Assembly: GCA_036346395.1 (NCBI GenBank)
Contig: CM070603.1
Coordinates: forward strand, 24,027,045 to 24,091,044
DNA: 64,000 nucleotides
Source: Hsuehochloa calcarea
Lineage: Eukaryota > Streptophyta > Magnoliopsida > Poales > Poaceae
Direction: 5' to 3'
Shown here: one piece after another, positions 47,981 to 60,222 of the stretch
How positions within the stretch are numbered: position 1 is the first letter of the stretch
Layout of the letters: each line of letters opens with the position of its first letter
Notes under the pieces: model-generated
Told to the model about the DNA's origin: nothing
The model's database searches: none
What the model saw: the letters and a program-made list of their open reading frames with translations, nothing else
Translations under genes and position numbers: made by a program

Positions 47981-49956
47981 ATTGCCACCTCAGCGGGAGC
48001 GCCCACGTGGCTTCTTGCGTGGCAAGCCACGTGGTGCCATGCACCTGGTCCTTCGTGGACTAGGGAAATTCTCGTGGGCCCGGTCCACGGACCAGGGCCC
48101 ACATGTTAGTTGCTCCAACACTTTCCAGTAGACAAATTAATTTGGCCGAAAATCAAAATCTGGTGCTGACATCAGCATGATGCATCAATTTGATTTCCTA
48201 CAAAAAAAAATTCCTAAATTCCAGAAATTTTTATTGCATCATTTCATGTGATTTCAAAACTTTCGAGGGGCCGTTCTTCTTCATTCGAGCTCTGATTCAA
48301 GTGATTCAAATTTGTAAATTCGTATAAAAACAAGATCTAGCTATCTATATTGGAATTATTCAATTTGAAATTCATTTGAATTTATTTGAATTTGGCTCAT
48401 TTTTGCATATAGGTTTCAACGACTCGAGGAAATTGATCTTTTTGAAGAGATGGATCCTCAAGCATACGAGCAAGACAAGTTACATACTTTGATTACATTT
48501 GAGCCTAGTATTTAAAATTATTTAAATTCTATTTTAAACTATTGTTGCATGCTTATTTATATTCCAGCAATTTAAATTTGTGTTTTAAATTACTAGTTAA
48601 TTCCTTTACCGTTGTACAACCAATATTGGATTTGAAGTTGTCATTCCCTTGTCACCTTAGTGGAAAATCTGGTTGGTACACTAGTATGACTAGAACATAT
48701 GAAAAATTATGCTTAGTCAAAGCTTAAACAAAAAATCTTGATTTGGAGAATTTAGCAAAATTATCCTGTCATAATTTAAAATGATAATATGGTATTGTGT
48801 TTACGATATAAATTTTAGAAAATGATATAACTTAGAAAATAAATAGAAATTTGTTTAGACTTGGGCAAAATGGATGTTTGGATGGTGTAGGTTGATGCAC
48901 GGGATCTATTCATTTCTATGATCGAGCCCATGGGTTTTATGGAAAGTCGCCCAAATTAGTTTAGGACCGTTCTTCGAGTCGCATCTTGCAAAGCCCTACT
49001 GTACTACCACATATCATGTGTGGTTGTGTCATCTGGTTGTGTGGGTGTCTGAGTGACTTATTATTCCCACATGGCGCAAGAGGGGCTTCCGACGGTGAGT
49101 CCAAAGGAAGCAAAACCTTAGCGGACATAACTATGTCGGAATGGTGCATTGTAAAGGCCTCGTGATATTTTCTTAGTCGCACGCCTTCGGAAGCGTGTCT
49201 TGGTCGACATATTAAGCAAACTATCTCTTGTGGGTAAAGCTGTATAACCTCTGCAAAGTATTAAAAACTATTCGAATAGCCGTGTCCACGGTCATGGACA
49301 TGCTGAGTAAAGCCACTAAAGGTTAGACTTTGGTTTTATTTTAAAAATGAATTTGGTAAATGTTTTTGGATAGTTTATCCACATGGAAAATTTGGGCAGA
49401 AAGCCTGGTGTAAGAGGGCAATCCTTCACCATTTGTGTATGGATATTTATCCTACACTTGAGAATTGATGAATCAAAATAAAATTTTGATTTTAGTACAA
49501 GATAAAAATGACTTGGAACTTAGTAAGTGTATTTCAACTAGAAAATGTATCTTCGTGCAAAACAGCCATATAAGCCTTCCTTTGACATTATCCTGCATGC
49601 ATTATATCTATTACTGGAGTAACTTGTGAACTACATTCATTTGTACTAACCTTGCTTAATAAATTATTGATTAGGAGAAGGGTATTGTGAGGAGGACGAG
49701 AACTTGAATGACTAAGCTACGCCCCCAGACGATTACCTATGGCGAATCGTGTGGTCTACCTTATTACTTTTGCTTTCGATGTATCTTACTTTCTATATTA
49801 TGTCCTTTTCTAATGAACTTAATCATTATGAATGAATCACATATTATGGTTATGCTATCACATTTTATTTGACTGTGTACACTAGCTACTTATCTTGAGA
49901 CTAGTGTGGAATACACAAAGAATCCATGATCCTTCACTCCCGGGTTCGACAAGAAG

Positions 49957-49969
49957 TGGTATCAGAGCC
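49957..49969 (+). other. Primer-binding site of the gypsy element
   Basis: TGGTATCAGAGCC, complementary to the 3' end of initiator Met-tRNA, five bases after the 5' LTR. Confidence 0.85.
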
Positions 49970-50514
49970 ATATCGACTATAGGTCGTGACCTAGTTAGAA
50001 TGGTGATAGTTGGAAAACTTCAAATCTTATTTTTATATAATAGGAAAAACAATTTGTTCTCTCCTCATCTTGGTCATCTTTCTATCCTTAGCTTCTTCGT
50101 AGTAATTCTTTCTTACCAAATTCTCTCTTCACTATTTTATAAGGTTAAATGGATCCTCTTACCCCTGTAAATTTCTATAGATAGTCAACGCGACTATTAA
50201 CCATTATGTTCAAAACGACAAGACATGAAGCTGTCAAAATAGCATTGTCATGCAAGAATAAAAGAATATCGTGAGCCGAAGATCGCGATGTCGGCCAAAC
50301 CATATAGTCTAAGTTGCCCTGGCTCATTCTGTGCATTTCACCAGATTGAGAGTCTCGATCGAGTAGAACGTTGTATGAAGCTATTGCAATTATTTGGAAA
50401 AGTTTTTGAGTTTGTTGTTTCATTTGGGTGTCATTTTGCTCTATCCCCGTAGTTCTTCTTTGTCTCTCTCCTAACCTTTGTCACCTTTCACTAACCCTCT
50501 GGAGTAACCGGCAG

Positions 50515-51470
50515 ATGGTGACTACCCGCACCAGCAATGGTAGTTCCAGTGGACAAGGCAGCAAAAGCACGGATTATCAAGAGAACCCGATTCCTCTGCC
50601 ACCACCCCCTCTAGCTGAAGGACCCGATTTGCGATAAATGATGGCCAACCAATCTCATCTGATTGATTTGCTTGCCTAGTCACTTAATCAGAATCAGCAA
50701 GCAGCAGCAACTCAACCTCAAGCTCACGCTCCACCTCATCCAAGGGCCAACATATCTGAGTTCATGAGGATGCGTCCTCCAACTTTTTCCAGCAGCACCG
50801 AGCCAATGGTTGTGGATGATTGGCTTAGGGAAATCGGTAAGAAGCTAGGTATTACCTAATGTACTAATCGCAAGAGGGTTCTGTTCGCCTCTCACCAGCT
50901 GAATGGACCAGCATCAGAATGGTGGGATAATTTCACTCAGTCTCATGTTGATGCTCATACCATCACTTGGAACGAGTTCGTGTGGGCCTTCTGCCATGAA
51001 CACAATCCATTAGGTATGGTGACCCTAAAGAAGAAAGAGTTTCGTACCTTGCGTCAAGGCAACCGCTCAGTCAATGAATACTTGCACAAGTTCAACTAGT
51101 TAGCTTGATATGCACCTAAAGATGTGGCCACTAATGAGGCCAAGCAAGAACATTTCTTGAAAGGACTCAATGATGATCTCTTAGTCCGCTTGATTGCTCA
51201 AGACTACATGGACTTTCAACAGTTGGTGAACAAGGATAACCGCCAGGAGGGCAAGCACCTAGGGATAGAGAACCGCAAATGGAGGATGTTGGCCTAGAAG
51301 TTCAACTCTAGAGGTTTTCCCAAGCCCCGCACTACTCAACCTCAGCCACCTCAGCGCGGGAAAATTCCATTCTTCCTCATCCAGCAGCACTGCACTCTTC
51401 TTCGGGATGCTGTGTCGGATGCCCCAACAACTCTAGATTCCGCAACTCTTCTTGTGGATGTCGGTCACGG
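50515..51470 (+). pseudogene. gypsy gag, with stops
   Basis: Starts ATG 50515 with MVTTRTSNGSSSGQ. The retrotransposon gag core follows: PPTFSSSTEPMVVDDWL (about 50770), the ASEWWDNF motif (about 50910), and GNRSVNEYLHKF (about 51060). In-frame stops occur at 50636, 50677, 51097, 51106 and 51295, among others. The zinc knuckle region near 51400 is hard to read and probably shifted. Upstream 49970-50514 is untranslated leader. Confidence 0.75.
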
Positions 51471-51900
51471 TTGAAGCTTAGACCGCAGGATGTGTCGGTA
51501 TGTTCCTTGTTAATTCAGTAGTAGCATCAATTGGACTATCACTATTCGGAGAAAGGACACTTTGTCAATTCTTTGTCAATAAGTGTCCTAAGAAGCTATT
51601 TGTTATACTTACCTTGGAAATATCAGGAGTATCCTTCTTGGCATATTTAATAGTCTTGCACTCCCAAGGATTGGATGTGATTATCGGTACGGATTGGCTA
51701 GCCAAGAATCAAGGTTAAATAGAGTGTGCCAATAAGTCTATCACCCTCACAAATGAATAAGGAATAAAAGTAGAATTCAGATCCGAGACCTATATTAGAG
51801 AAAGTGTTATCCTAACCAATCTGAAGGAAGTGAAGTTAGAAGAAATATTAGTGGTGTAAGAATAACTGGATGTATTTCTTGGAGAATTACCCAGCATGCC
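51471..51900 (+). pseudogene. gypsy protease region
   Basis: The open piece 51500-51718 has LVNSVVASIGLS and ends GLDVIIGTDWLAKNQG, the usual C-terminal signature of gypsy aspartic proteases (GMDWL-type). The N-terminal catalytic Asp motif is not visible in frame, and stops follow at 51718 and after. Confidence 0.6.
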
Positions 51901-53170
51901 ACCAGATAGGAACATCATGTTCCTAATTGACCTAGTTCCAGGGACAGCTCCAATTTCAAAGAGACCCTATAGAATGCCCGCAAATGAGTTAGCAGAATTA
52001 AAGAAATAAATCAAAGAGTTGCAAGGCAAGGGTCATATTTAGCCAAGTGTATCACCTTGGAGAGAACCGGTACTATTTGTTAAAAAGAAGGACAACACTA
52101 CGAGGGTGTGTGTGGATTACAGATCACTCAAAAATGTCACAATCAAGAACAAGTATCCTTTGCCTAGGATCGACGATGTTTTGGATCAGTTGAAAGAAGC
52201 AAGTGTTTTCTCCAAGATTAATTTAAGGTCCGACTATCATCAACTGAAGATCAGACCAAAAGACATACTGAAGACTACTTTCACCACAATATATGAACTA
52301 TACGAGTTCACAGTAATGTCATTTGAACTAACGAATGCACTGGCGTACTTCATGAATATGATGAATAAAGTATTCATAGAATTATTGGATAAATTTGTGG
52401 TTGTATTCATCAACGACATTCTCATCTACTCAAACGATGAAAAAAATCATCAGAAGCATCTCAGGGCAGTTTTGGAAAAACTCAGGAACAACAACTCTAT
52501 GTCAAATTCAGCAAGACTGAATTTTGGCTAAGCCAAGTAGCTTTTCTCGGACATATCATGTCAGCAGGAGGAGTTGCAGTAGATCCAGCCAAGGTTGAAG
52601 TCGTGATGAATTGGAAGCAACCCAAGTCTGTCACTGAAGTGCGAAGTTTCCTTGGTCTACCTAGTTATTACTGAAGGTTCATCGAAGGTTTCTTCAAAAC
52701 TGCTAGACTTATGACTCAGCTTTTGAAAAAAGAAAAGAAATTTGATGGGACAGATGCTTGTGAGTAAAGTTTTCAGGAGTTGAAAAACAGACTAGTATTT
52801 GCACCTGTGTTTATTTTACCTAACATCCATCAGGACTTTGAGGTTTTCTATAACGTCTCTCATGAGGGCCTTGGATGCGTGCTGATGCAGAAAGGTAAAG
52901 TCGTGGCTTATGCATCTCACCAATTAAGGCCTCGTAAAGGAAATGCCCCGACACATGATTTGGAGTTAGTCGCAATTGTTCATGCCTTGAAAATTTAGCG
53001 GCATTATCTCATTGGTAATCGTTGTGAGATTTTCACGGATCACAAAAACTTGAAATGCATCTTCACTTAGACAGAACTCAATCTCAGACAAAAGGAGATG
53101 ATTAGAACTCAGTCTCAGACCTTGGAATCTATTATCATCTGGGCAAAGCAAACGTAGTGGTAGATGCCCT
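51901..53170 (+). pseudogene. gypsy reverse transcriptase and RNase H
   Basis: RT motifs in order: PYRMPANELAELK (about 51965), VLFVKKKDNTTRVCVDYRSL (about 52075-52135), YPLPRIDDVLDQL, and the catalytic box, which reads FINDILIYS with Asn (codon 52412-52414) where the first Asp of FIDD is expected. A frameshift occurs near 52490. RNase H begins about 52780 (FEVFYNVSHEGLGCVLMQ) and includes FTDHKNLK near 53035. Stops interrupt both parts. The Asn change alone would abolish polymerase activity. Confidence 0.8.
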
Positions 53171-53439
53171 GAGTCGAAAAGGGTATTGCAACACTATGTT
53201 GATTCAGAAAAGTCAGCCAAGATTGTATGAAGAATTGAGACATCTGAATTTAGATATTGTCAACCAGGGTTGTGTAAACACTCTTGAACTTCAACCGACC
53301 ATTCAGAGTTAAATCAGATAAAATCAAAAAGATGATGAGGATATTAAAGAAATTAGGAAGAATATGAGAAGAGGCAAAGCCCTAGAATTTTCGGAGGATG
53401 AGCATGGTACCATTTAGTTTGGGAACCACATTTGTGTAC

Positions 53440-54500
53440 CTAATCATCAAGAATCAAAACAGTTGATTCTGAAGGAAGCCCATGAATCACCTTGCTCCAT
53501 TCATCCGGGAAGTACCAAGATGTATCAAGATCTGAAGGAAAAATATTAGTGGGTTAGCATGAAGTGAGAGATTGTTGAATTTATTGCACGTTGTGATGTA
53601 TGCCAAAGAGTTAAAGTACAATATCAAAGACCCGCTGGATTGTTGCAGCCATTGCCAATTCCCGAATGGAAGTGAAAACAAATCGGCATGGACTTTATCA
53701 TCGGTTTGCCTAGGACCCAATCAGGATATGATTTCATATGGGTTGTAATTGACCGTTTGACTAAAGTGGTACACTTCATTCCCGTCAAGACCACTTACAG
53801 AAGCAGCAAATTAGCATAGTTGTATATGGCCCGGATCGTCTATCTACATGGAGTACCCAAAAAGGTAGTGTCCGACAGAGGTTCGCAGTTCACATCTAGA
53901 TTTTGGAAAAACTTGCATGAAGCCTTGGGAACCAAACTCAATTTCAGTACATCATATCATCCACAGACAGATGGACAAACAGAACGTGTAAACCAGATTT
54001 TGGAAGACATGTTTCGAGCCTGTGCTATAGACTATGTAAAGAGTTGGGATCAAAATCTTCATTATGCAGAATTCTTGTACAACAACAGCTATCAAGTCAG
54101 CTTGCAAATATCTCCATTTGAAGCATTGTACGACAAAAAGTGTAGAACTCCTCTCTTTTGGGATCAAGTGGGAGAACATCAGTTTTTTGGACCTGAATTA
54201 ATCTAGGAGACTGAAAGAATTTAAGAATGATAAGAGAACGATTGAGAGTGGATCAATCCCGATAGAAATGTTATGCCGACAATCATCGAAGAGAATTGTC
54301 CTTTGAAATAGGTGATTTCGTTTATCTAAGCGTAACTCCACTCAAGGGAGTAAGAAGATTCCAGACCAAAGGAAAATTCGCACCCAGGTTTGTTGGACCG
54401 TACAAGATTTTGGAAAGAAAAGGTGAAGTTGCTTATCAATTAGAGCTATCGATATCTTTATCTGCGGTTCAGGATATTTTTCACGTTTCTCAATTGAAGA
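53440..54500 (+). pseudogene. gypsy integrase
   Basis: The zinc-binding part shows an HxxxxxxH-type HESPCSIHPG segment (about 53490) and CDVCQ (about 53595). The catalytic core shows MDFIIGLP (about 53690), VSDRGSQFTSRFW (about 53870) and TERVNQILEDMFRA (about 53985), giving the D, D and E residues, with the family's SYHPQTDGQTE motif intact (about 53955). The longest open piece is 53820-54206. Stops near 53548, 53566, 53673 and 54204 break it. Confidence 0.8.
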
Positions 54501-54539
54501 AGTGTCTTTGAGTTCCAACAGAGCAAACACCGCTTGAGA

Positions 54540-54715
54540 GCGTTGATCTCCAGGAGAACCTCACATATGTGGAACACCCAATCAAGATTCTGGATGTTGC
54601 AGAACGTATTACCAGAAGCAAAGTCATCCGTTCGTGCAACGTTCAATAGAGTAATCACTCAGAAGAAGAAGCCACCTGGGAACGAGAAGAAGATTTGAAA
54701 GCCGATTCCAAATTG
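54540..54715 (+). pseudogene. Chromodomain at the pol C-terminus
   Basis: PIKILDVAER, TRSKVIRSCNVQ and EATWEREEDL in order match the chromodomain that follows integrase in plant chromoviruses and is thought to guide integration to heterochromatin. A stop interrupts it near 54648. The coding end is fused to LTR sequence by a deletion. Confidence 0.7.
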
Positions 54716-57700
54716 TCTCAAGGAATTTCTATGAATGTTTCTTAATTTTTGGACTCTATTAGCTATTTTCTAAAATCCTAAAGGAATTATTTCAATTTCT
54801 GAAAATGTTAAATCAATTGAAAATATGAAAATCTCTTCGGGCTGAATCTTTTTGGCCCATGTTCTATTTTCATGCCCACGGCCAAGCTCCTCCCGCGCAC
54901 GGCCCATGCCCCTTCCCTCTCTCTCCCTCTCTCTTGCAAGTGGGCCCACGTGGCAGTCTATCTCTCTTCTCCTCTTTCTTTCCCAGTATGCCCGAGCGCC
55001 ACGCTCGCGCCTCGTCTCCTAGTCACGCGCCACCTCACCTCCTCCCCATTCGCCACCTCGCCCCTTGTGTGCCATGCGTCCGTCGTACCACCACGCCCCA
55101 ACTCGCTCGTGTCCTATTCCCCTTGCCCGCGCCACAGCGCGCGCCACCTCCTCTTCTCGGTAGCGCCGCTACCGCCCCTTCCGCCGCTTACCTCCTTTCT
55201 CCTTTCTACAAAAGGCAACCGAACCTTCTTCTCCACCTTTCCTCCACCCATTCCCCTCATTTCCTCCATTTCCCCTTTCTCGGAGCTCACCGCCTACCTT
55301 CTCCCTTTCTTCTTCAGCGCTGACCACACCGCCCTAACGCCAAACCCTCACTCCAGTGATGCTCTCGCCACCATAGTCGCGTCACGACGTGTGTCTCCTC
55401 CTCCTCTTCCATTTTCCCCCACTCTCCCCTTCTCTCTCGCTCTCTCCTCACCGAAAACATGATTTTGTCGCCGCCGGCCGAAGCCTCTCCGGCGCCTCTA
55501 GTGCTGCCATCCATAGGTCTCTGGCGACATGGTCCACACCGCCGGCACCCCCTCGCTGTGTTCTACCCGAGGTGAACCTTCTCGACACCAGGGCATTGCT
55601 TGAGCTCCTGTGCCACCATGAGTCCGACACGCCGCCGCTCTTCCCTCGCCACCGGTCGCCTCCGTCCTCCTTTGTCCGCCTGAGTGAGAGCACCATCTTC
55701 CCCGCATCTCCCTCTCTATTTTGCCACCTTCGCCGCCAACATCCGTGCCGCCATTCGCCAGCGAGCTCCACACCCGAGCCACCGCCGGCTGTGTCGACGT
55801 GGCACACCACCATGATGACACATCATCGCCACCTCAGCGGGAGCGCCCGCATGGCAGTTCACCAGGCCACTTGCATGGCAAGCCACGTGGTGTCGTGCAC
55901 CTGGTCCACCATGGACCAGGGCCCACATGTTAGTGGCTCCAGCACTTTCCAATTGAAAAATTAATTCGGCTGAAAATTAAAAATCTGGTTCTAACGTCAG
56001 CCCGACGTATTAATTTAATTTCCTTCACAAAAATAAGTCGTAAATTCTAGAAATTTTAATTTTATCATTTCATGTGATTGCAAAATTTTAGAGGGCCATT
56101 CTCCTTCGCTCGAGCTCCGATTCAAGTGACCCAAATTTCTAAATTCATCTAAAAACAAGATCTAGCTATCTATACTAGAATTATTCAATTTGGAGCTCAT
56201 TTGAATTTATCTCGTTTTTGTGTATTGGTTTTGACGACTCTAGGGAAATTGGTCTCTTTGAAGAGATAGATCCTCAAGTATATAAGCAAGCCAAGTTACA
56301 TCCTTTGATCATATTTGAGCTCAATATTTAAAATTATTTAAATTCTATTTTAAACTATTATTGCAAGCTTATTTATATTCCAATAATTTAAATTCATGTT
56401 TTCAATTACTAGTTATTTCCTTTAGCGTTGTACAGCCAATATTGAATTTGAAGTTATCATTCCCTTGTCACTGTAGTGGAAAATCTGGTTGGTACACTAG
56501 TATGGCTAGAACATGTTGGAAAATTATGCTTAGTCAAAGCTTAGACCAAAAATCTTAATTTGAGGAATTTAGCCAAATTATCCGATCAAGATTTAAAATA
56601 AGACTATGGTATTGTGTTTACCATAGAATTTTTAGCAAATGATATAACTTGGAAAATAAATAAAAATTGGTTTAGACCAGGACGAAATGAATGTTTGTAT
56701 GGTGCAAGTTGATGCACAGGATCAATTCATTTCTATAATCGAGCCCATAGGTTTATGGAAAGTCGTCCAACTCAGTTGAGTACCGGTCTTCGAGCCGCAT
56801 CTTGCAAAACCCTACCGTACTATCACATGTCCTGCGTGGGCAAGACTAGGCTAAATAATTTACAACATTTCACCGTGGCTGTGTCATCTAGTTATGTGGG
56901 TGTCTGAGTAACTTATTATTCCCACATAGTGAAAGAGGGGACTGCCGTCGGTGAGTCCAAAGGAAGCAAAACCCTAGCGGGCATAACTACGTTGGAATGG
57001 TGCATTGTAAAGGCCTTATGATATTTGCTTAGTCGCACGCCTTCGAAAGCGTGTCTTGGCCGACATATTAAGCAAACCATCTCTTGTGGGTAAAACTGTA
57101 CAACCTCTGCAAAGTGTTAAAAACTATTCGAATAATCGTATCTATGGTCATGGACATGCTGAGCAAAGCCACTCAAAGTTAGACTTTGGTTTTGTTTTAA
57201 AAATGAATTTGGTAAATATTTTTGGATAGTTTATCCACGGGGAAAATTTGGCCAGAAAGTCTGGTGTAAGGGGGCAATCCTTCACCATTTGTGTATGGAG
57301 GTTTATCCTACACTTGAGAATTGATGAATAAAATTAAAATTTTGATTTTAGTACTAGATAAAAATGTCTTGGAACTTAGTAAGTGTATTTCAACTAGAAA
57401 ATGTAGCTTTGTGCAAAAACAGCCATATAAGCCTTCCTTTGATATTATATTGCATGCATTATATCTATTATTGGGTGTAACTTGCGAACTACATTCATTT
57501 GTACTGACCTTTCTTAATAAATTATTGATCAGGAGAAGAGTATTACGAGGAGGACGAGAACTTAGACGACTAGGCTACGCCCTCAGACGATTTACTGTGG
57601 AAAATCGTGTGGTCTACCTTATTACTTTTGCTTTCGTTGTATCTTACTTTCTATATTATGTCCTTTTCTAACGAACTTAAGTATTATGAATGAATCGTAT

Positions 57701-57809
57701 ATCATGGTTATGCTATTACCTTTTGTTTGACTATGTACACTAGATACTGATAATGGAACTAGTGTGGAATACGCAGAGAATCCGAGATCCTTCGCTCCTA
57801 GGTTCGACA
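54706..57809 (+). repeat. 3' LTR of the gypsy element, 5'-truncated
   Basis: Matches the 5' LTR from about 44800 onward; the first roughly 170-180 bp and the polypurine tract are missing, with pol running straight into LTR at CCAAATT. TACAAAAGG at 55207 replaces the TATA box. Ends TTCGACA at 57809. Confidence 0.8.
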
Positions 57810-57814
57810 CGATG

Positions 57815-59152
57815 ACCCCCTGGAGCTCATGCACTTCACCATTCACCTCGTCTTTGCCTCGTTCGCCAAAACCATCGCGACCTTGCTTTGCGCCGTCTCT
57901 GGAGGTCGGCGGTGGTGACGCTCCAGCCATCCCCTACCTCGCCGATACCACCCGGTAGAACCGCCATCACATCAAGAACAACATTTTTTTCCATCCCTGA
58001 GCCAAGCTGTTGTGCCGTTCATCACTGTCGAGTTCACTGAGCCAGCGCGACACAACGCGCTACTCTCCTACTCTCTTTCTCTCTTTGACAGAGGGTCCCA
58101 CTCGCGATTAAGGTTTTCTTAACGCTAATGAGAGTGGTTAAGCAAAATAAGTCGATGAAATGTGGGACCGGCTGAAGAGATAATCCAAAATATAATTTAA
58201 AACATGTTTAGTAAATGAGTTACTAACATGCAGGACCCAAGTACTATTTTGCTGTTTTAAAACACGTTTAAAAACCAAGAGGCTGACAAGTGGATTCCAC
58301 GTGTCAGATGATTAAAATCAAAATTAGGTTTAATCATTTAGTTAATATTTACCGAGTCTATGACATGTGGGACCGTCACTGTTTCGTAAATAAAATAAAA
58401 AATCAAAAACCCGAGAGATTGACATGTAGAGTCCACATGTAAGAAAATGGTTTTTGGAAAAAAAAAATTAAAAATAGAAAAGTCACCTTAAGTATAGAGT
58501 AAATACATATTCTCTGTTGGAAAGCGTAAATTTTAGAAAATAAGTTTTCGACGTCACCCTTTTCATTATTTTGGGATTTTTCAAAGATACCAGAGCAAGG
58601 AAAGCACCTCCTTTTACCATGTTGATCCCACTATTTCAATTATTGTATTTCATTTTGAAAAAAATCTATTATGCATATGTGTATGTTTGGCTAAAATTGA
58701 TATAGTTGGGGGATAACGGTAGTTAAATTCCTATTGAATGCATTATCCTCCTTGATATATTGATATCCTTACTGTTGTAGCATTTAGGACATGGTTTAGA
58801 CAATGAATGATTTCGATTTGAGTATTTCGACTAGGAGTGTCGAATATATACTTAGTCGGGTCTAGTTTAGCTAAAAATTAATAGTTGATGAAAATGTGAG
58901 TTTTGATTTGGGAGATTTTGAAATATTGGAGCAGAGGGTTTACCTCATTAATTTGCATAAAAATGAAAAATGGAAAACCTAGTTTGTGATGCAGTCGAGT
59001 TATATTATAAACTGAGAAGTGTGAGAGGTGTATGTACAAGTGGATAGGGGGAGATCCTCGCCTTGGCCGATTAAGTATCGAACGCGGGTATATCTAATCT
59101 AAGCCTGACGAGGATTGAAACATCTATATATTATTTAATATATAAGAAAAGA
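57815..59152. other. Sequence flanking the gypsy element, non-coding
   Basis: Continues the GC-rich block left of the gypsy element, then becomes AT-rich with CATGTGGGACC and CACGTGTCAG words typical of grass gypsy LTRs. Short frames such as 57764-57958 have no recognisable domain. Repeated at 60384-61720 by the tandem duplication. Confidence 0.35.
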
Positions 59153-59157
59153 CCATA

Positions 59158-60222
59158 TGTGGATATCATGGGTATATGCTTCAGATCTTAGGATGATGTG
59201 ACAATTGGCAATGGCGTTAACGGTTTGTCATTTCACGTGTATTCGATAAAATAACAAGATCTTGTCGAGCCATAGCAAGTCGACGGCGAGCGGCGATCGA
59301 GGCGGTCTAAAAGGCGGTCCGACCGGCCATAGCGGCGGTCCGACCGGCCATCTTCAAAAATGGTATTTTGAGCTGGGCCAAAAATAGAGGTAGCAAGCAA
59401 CAGAGGGGATTCTATTGCACTTGGTCTCATAATTTTTGGAGTCTCCAGTCAAAAGTTCTATTCGATTGAAAATTCCAGTAGGTTTCGGTTTTCCAAAGAG
59501 GAAATTCGGCTAAGTCATAACTGGCGGTCTGACCGGCCAATAGGTGGCGGTCGAGCGCCGAAATAATGCTCGAGACCGACCACAGGGCGATCGACTAGTT
59601 TTCACTTTGATCGTCGGCCTTCGTGGCGGCGATGTTTGGTTGTTAGGTCAAAGTCGTGAGTTTCAGTGCATATGTATTGCATGATGTATGTTTTGACTAA
59701 TATGGGTCAAGTTATGAAGAACTTATTCCCAAATTCAGTTTACTTGTCTATTGTTGTGCAGGTTGCTTGGTGGTCAACGACGGTAAACGGCGAGGATGAT
59801 CAGGACTAGACTTAGAGAGCTGGGGTCCAGAACGATCGGCGATCTTGGGGTGAGGTCAATGTACTCAAGCGTGGTGCAAGATGGACAAAGGTGACCTATT
59901 GGCTAATCCGAGGCGCAAGATGGCGCAAGGTGTAGCTAATTAGGTCAAGAAGTGTTAAAGACGGCGTATTAAAATGCGTGCATATGTGTCTCATTTGTTT
60001 TCGGCCTTAACGGGAGCCCAATTGAGTCAAACTTCTAGAAGGTCTAAGCCATCCACTATAAATAGGGGAGGTAGGTGGCTGCACCTCTGCTTCACCTCTT
60101 TTGCTATTTTGTAAACCCTAATTTTCTTAGGGAGAGCTTTTGTGCGAGCTAGGGTTCTTGATAATTTGATGTGATTTTCGTGCTCTTATATTGAGCATTG
60201 TCCTCCATTGATGGAGAGGTTG
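59158..60222 (+). mobile_element. Truncated copy of the TGTGGAT LTR
   Basis: Begins TGTGGATATC after CCATA (59153-59157) and is cut at 60222 by the tandem duplication junction. TATAAATA at 60057-60064. Same family as 61726-63480. Confidence 0.8.

Larger units (their letters stand above)
44634..49951 (+). repeat. 5' LTR of the gypsy element, interrupted
   Basis: TGTAACATCCCAAATTTT...GGGTTCGACA. A TATAAAAGG box lies at 45292-45300. Split by the solo LTR at 45880-47980. Open frames around 45009-45960 are C-rich LTR sequence, not genes. Confidence 0.85.
44634..57809 (+). mobile_element. Ty3/gypsy chromovirus-type retrotransposon, inactivated
   Basis: 5' LTR 44634-49951 (TGTAACATCCC...TTCGACA; about 3.2 kb once a 2.1-kb solo LTR insertion is subtracted), PBS, gag-pol, and a 3' LTR ending TTCGACA at 57809. 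TSD CAATG (44629-44633) against CGATG (57810-57814), one mismatch. The internal order PR-RT-RNase H-integrase with a chromodomain at the end places it among plant chromoviruses, probably the Tekay/Del group. Gag and pol contain many stops and at least one frameshift, and the pol/3' LTR junction has a deletion, so it is dead. Confidence 0.88.
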
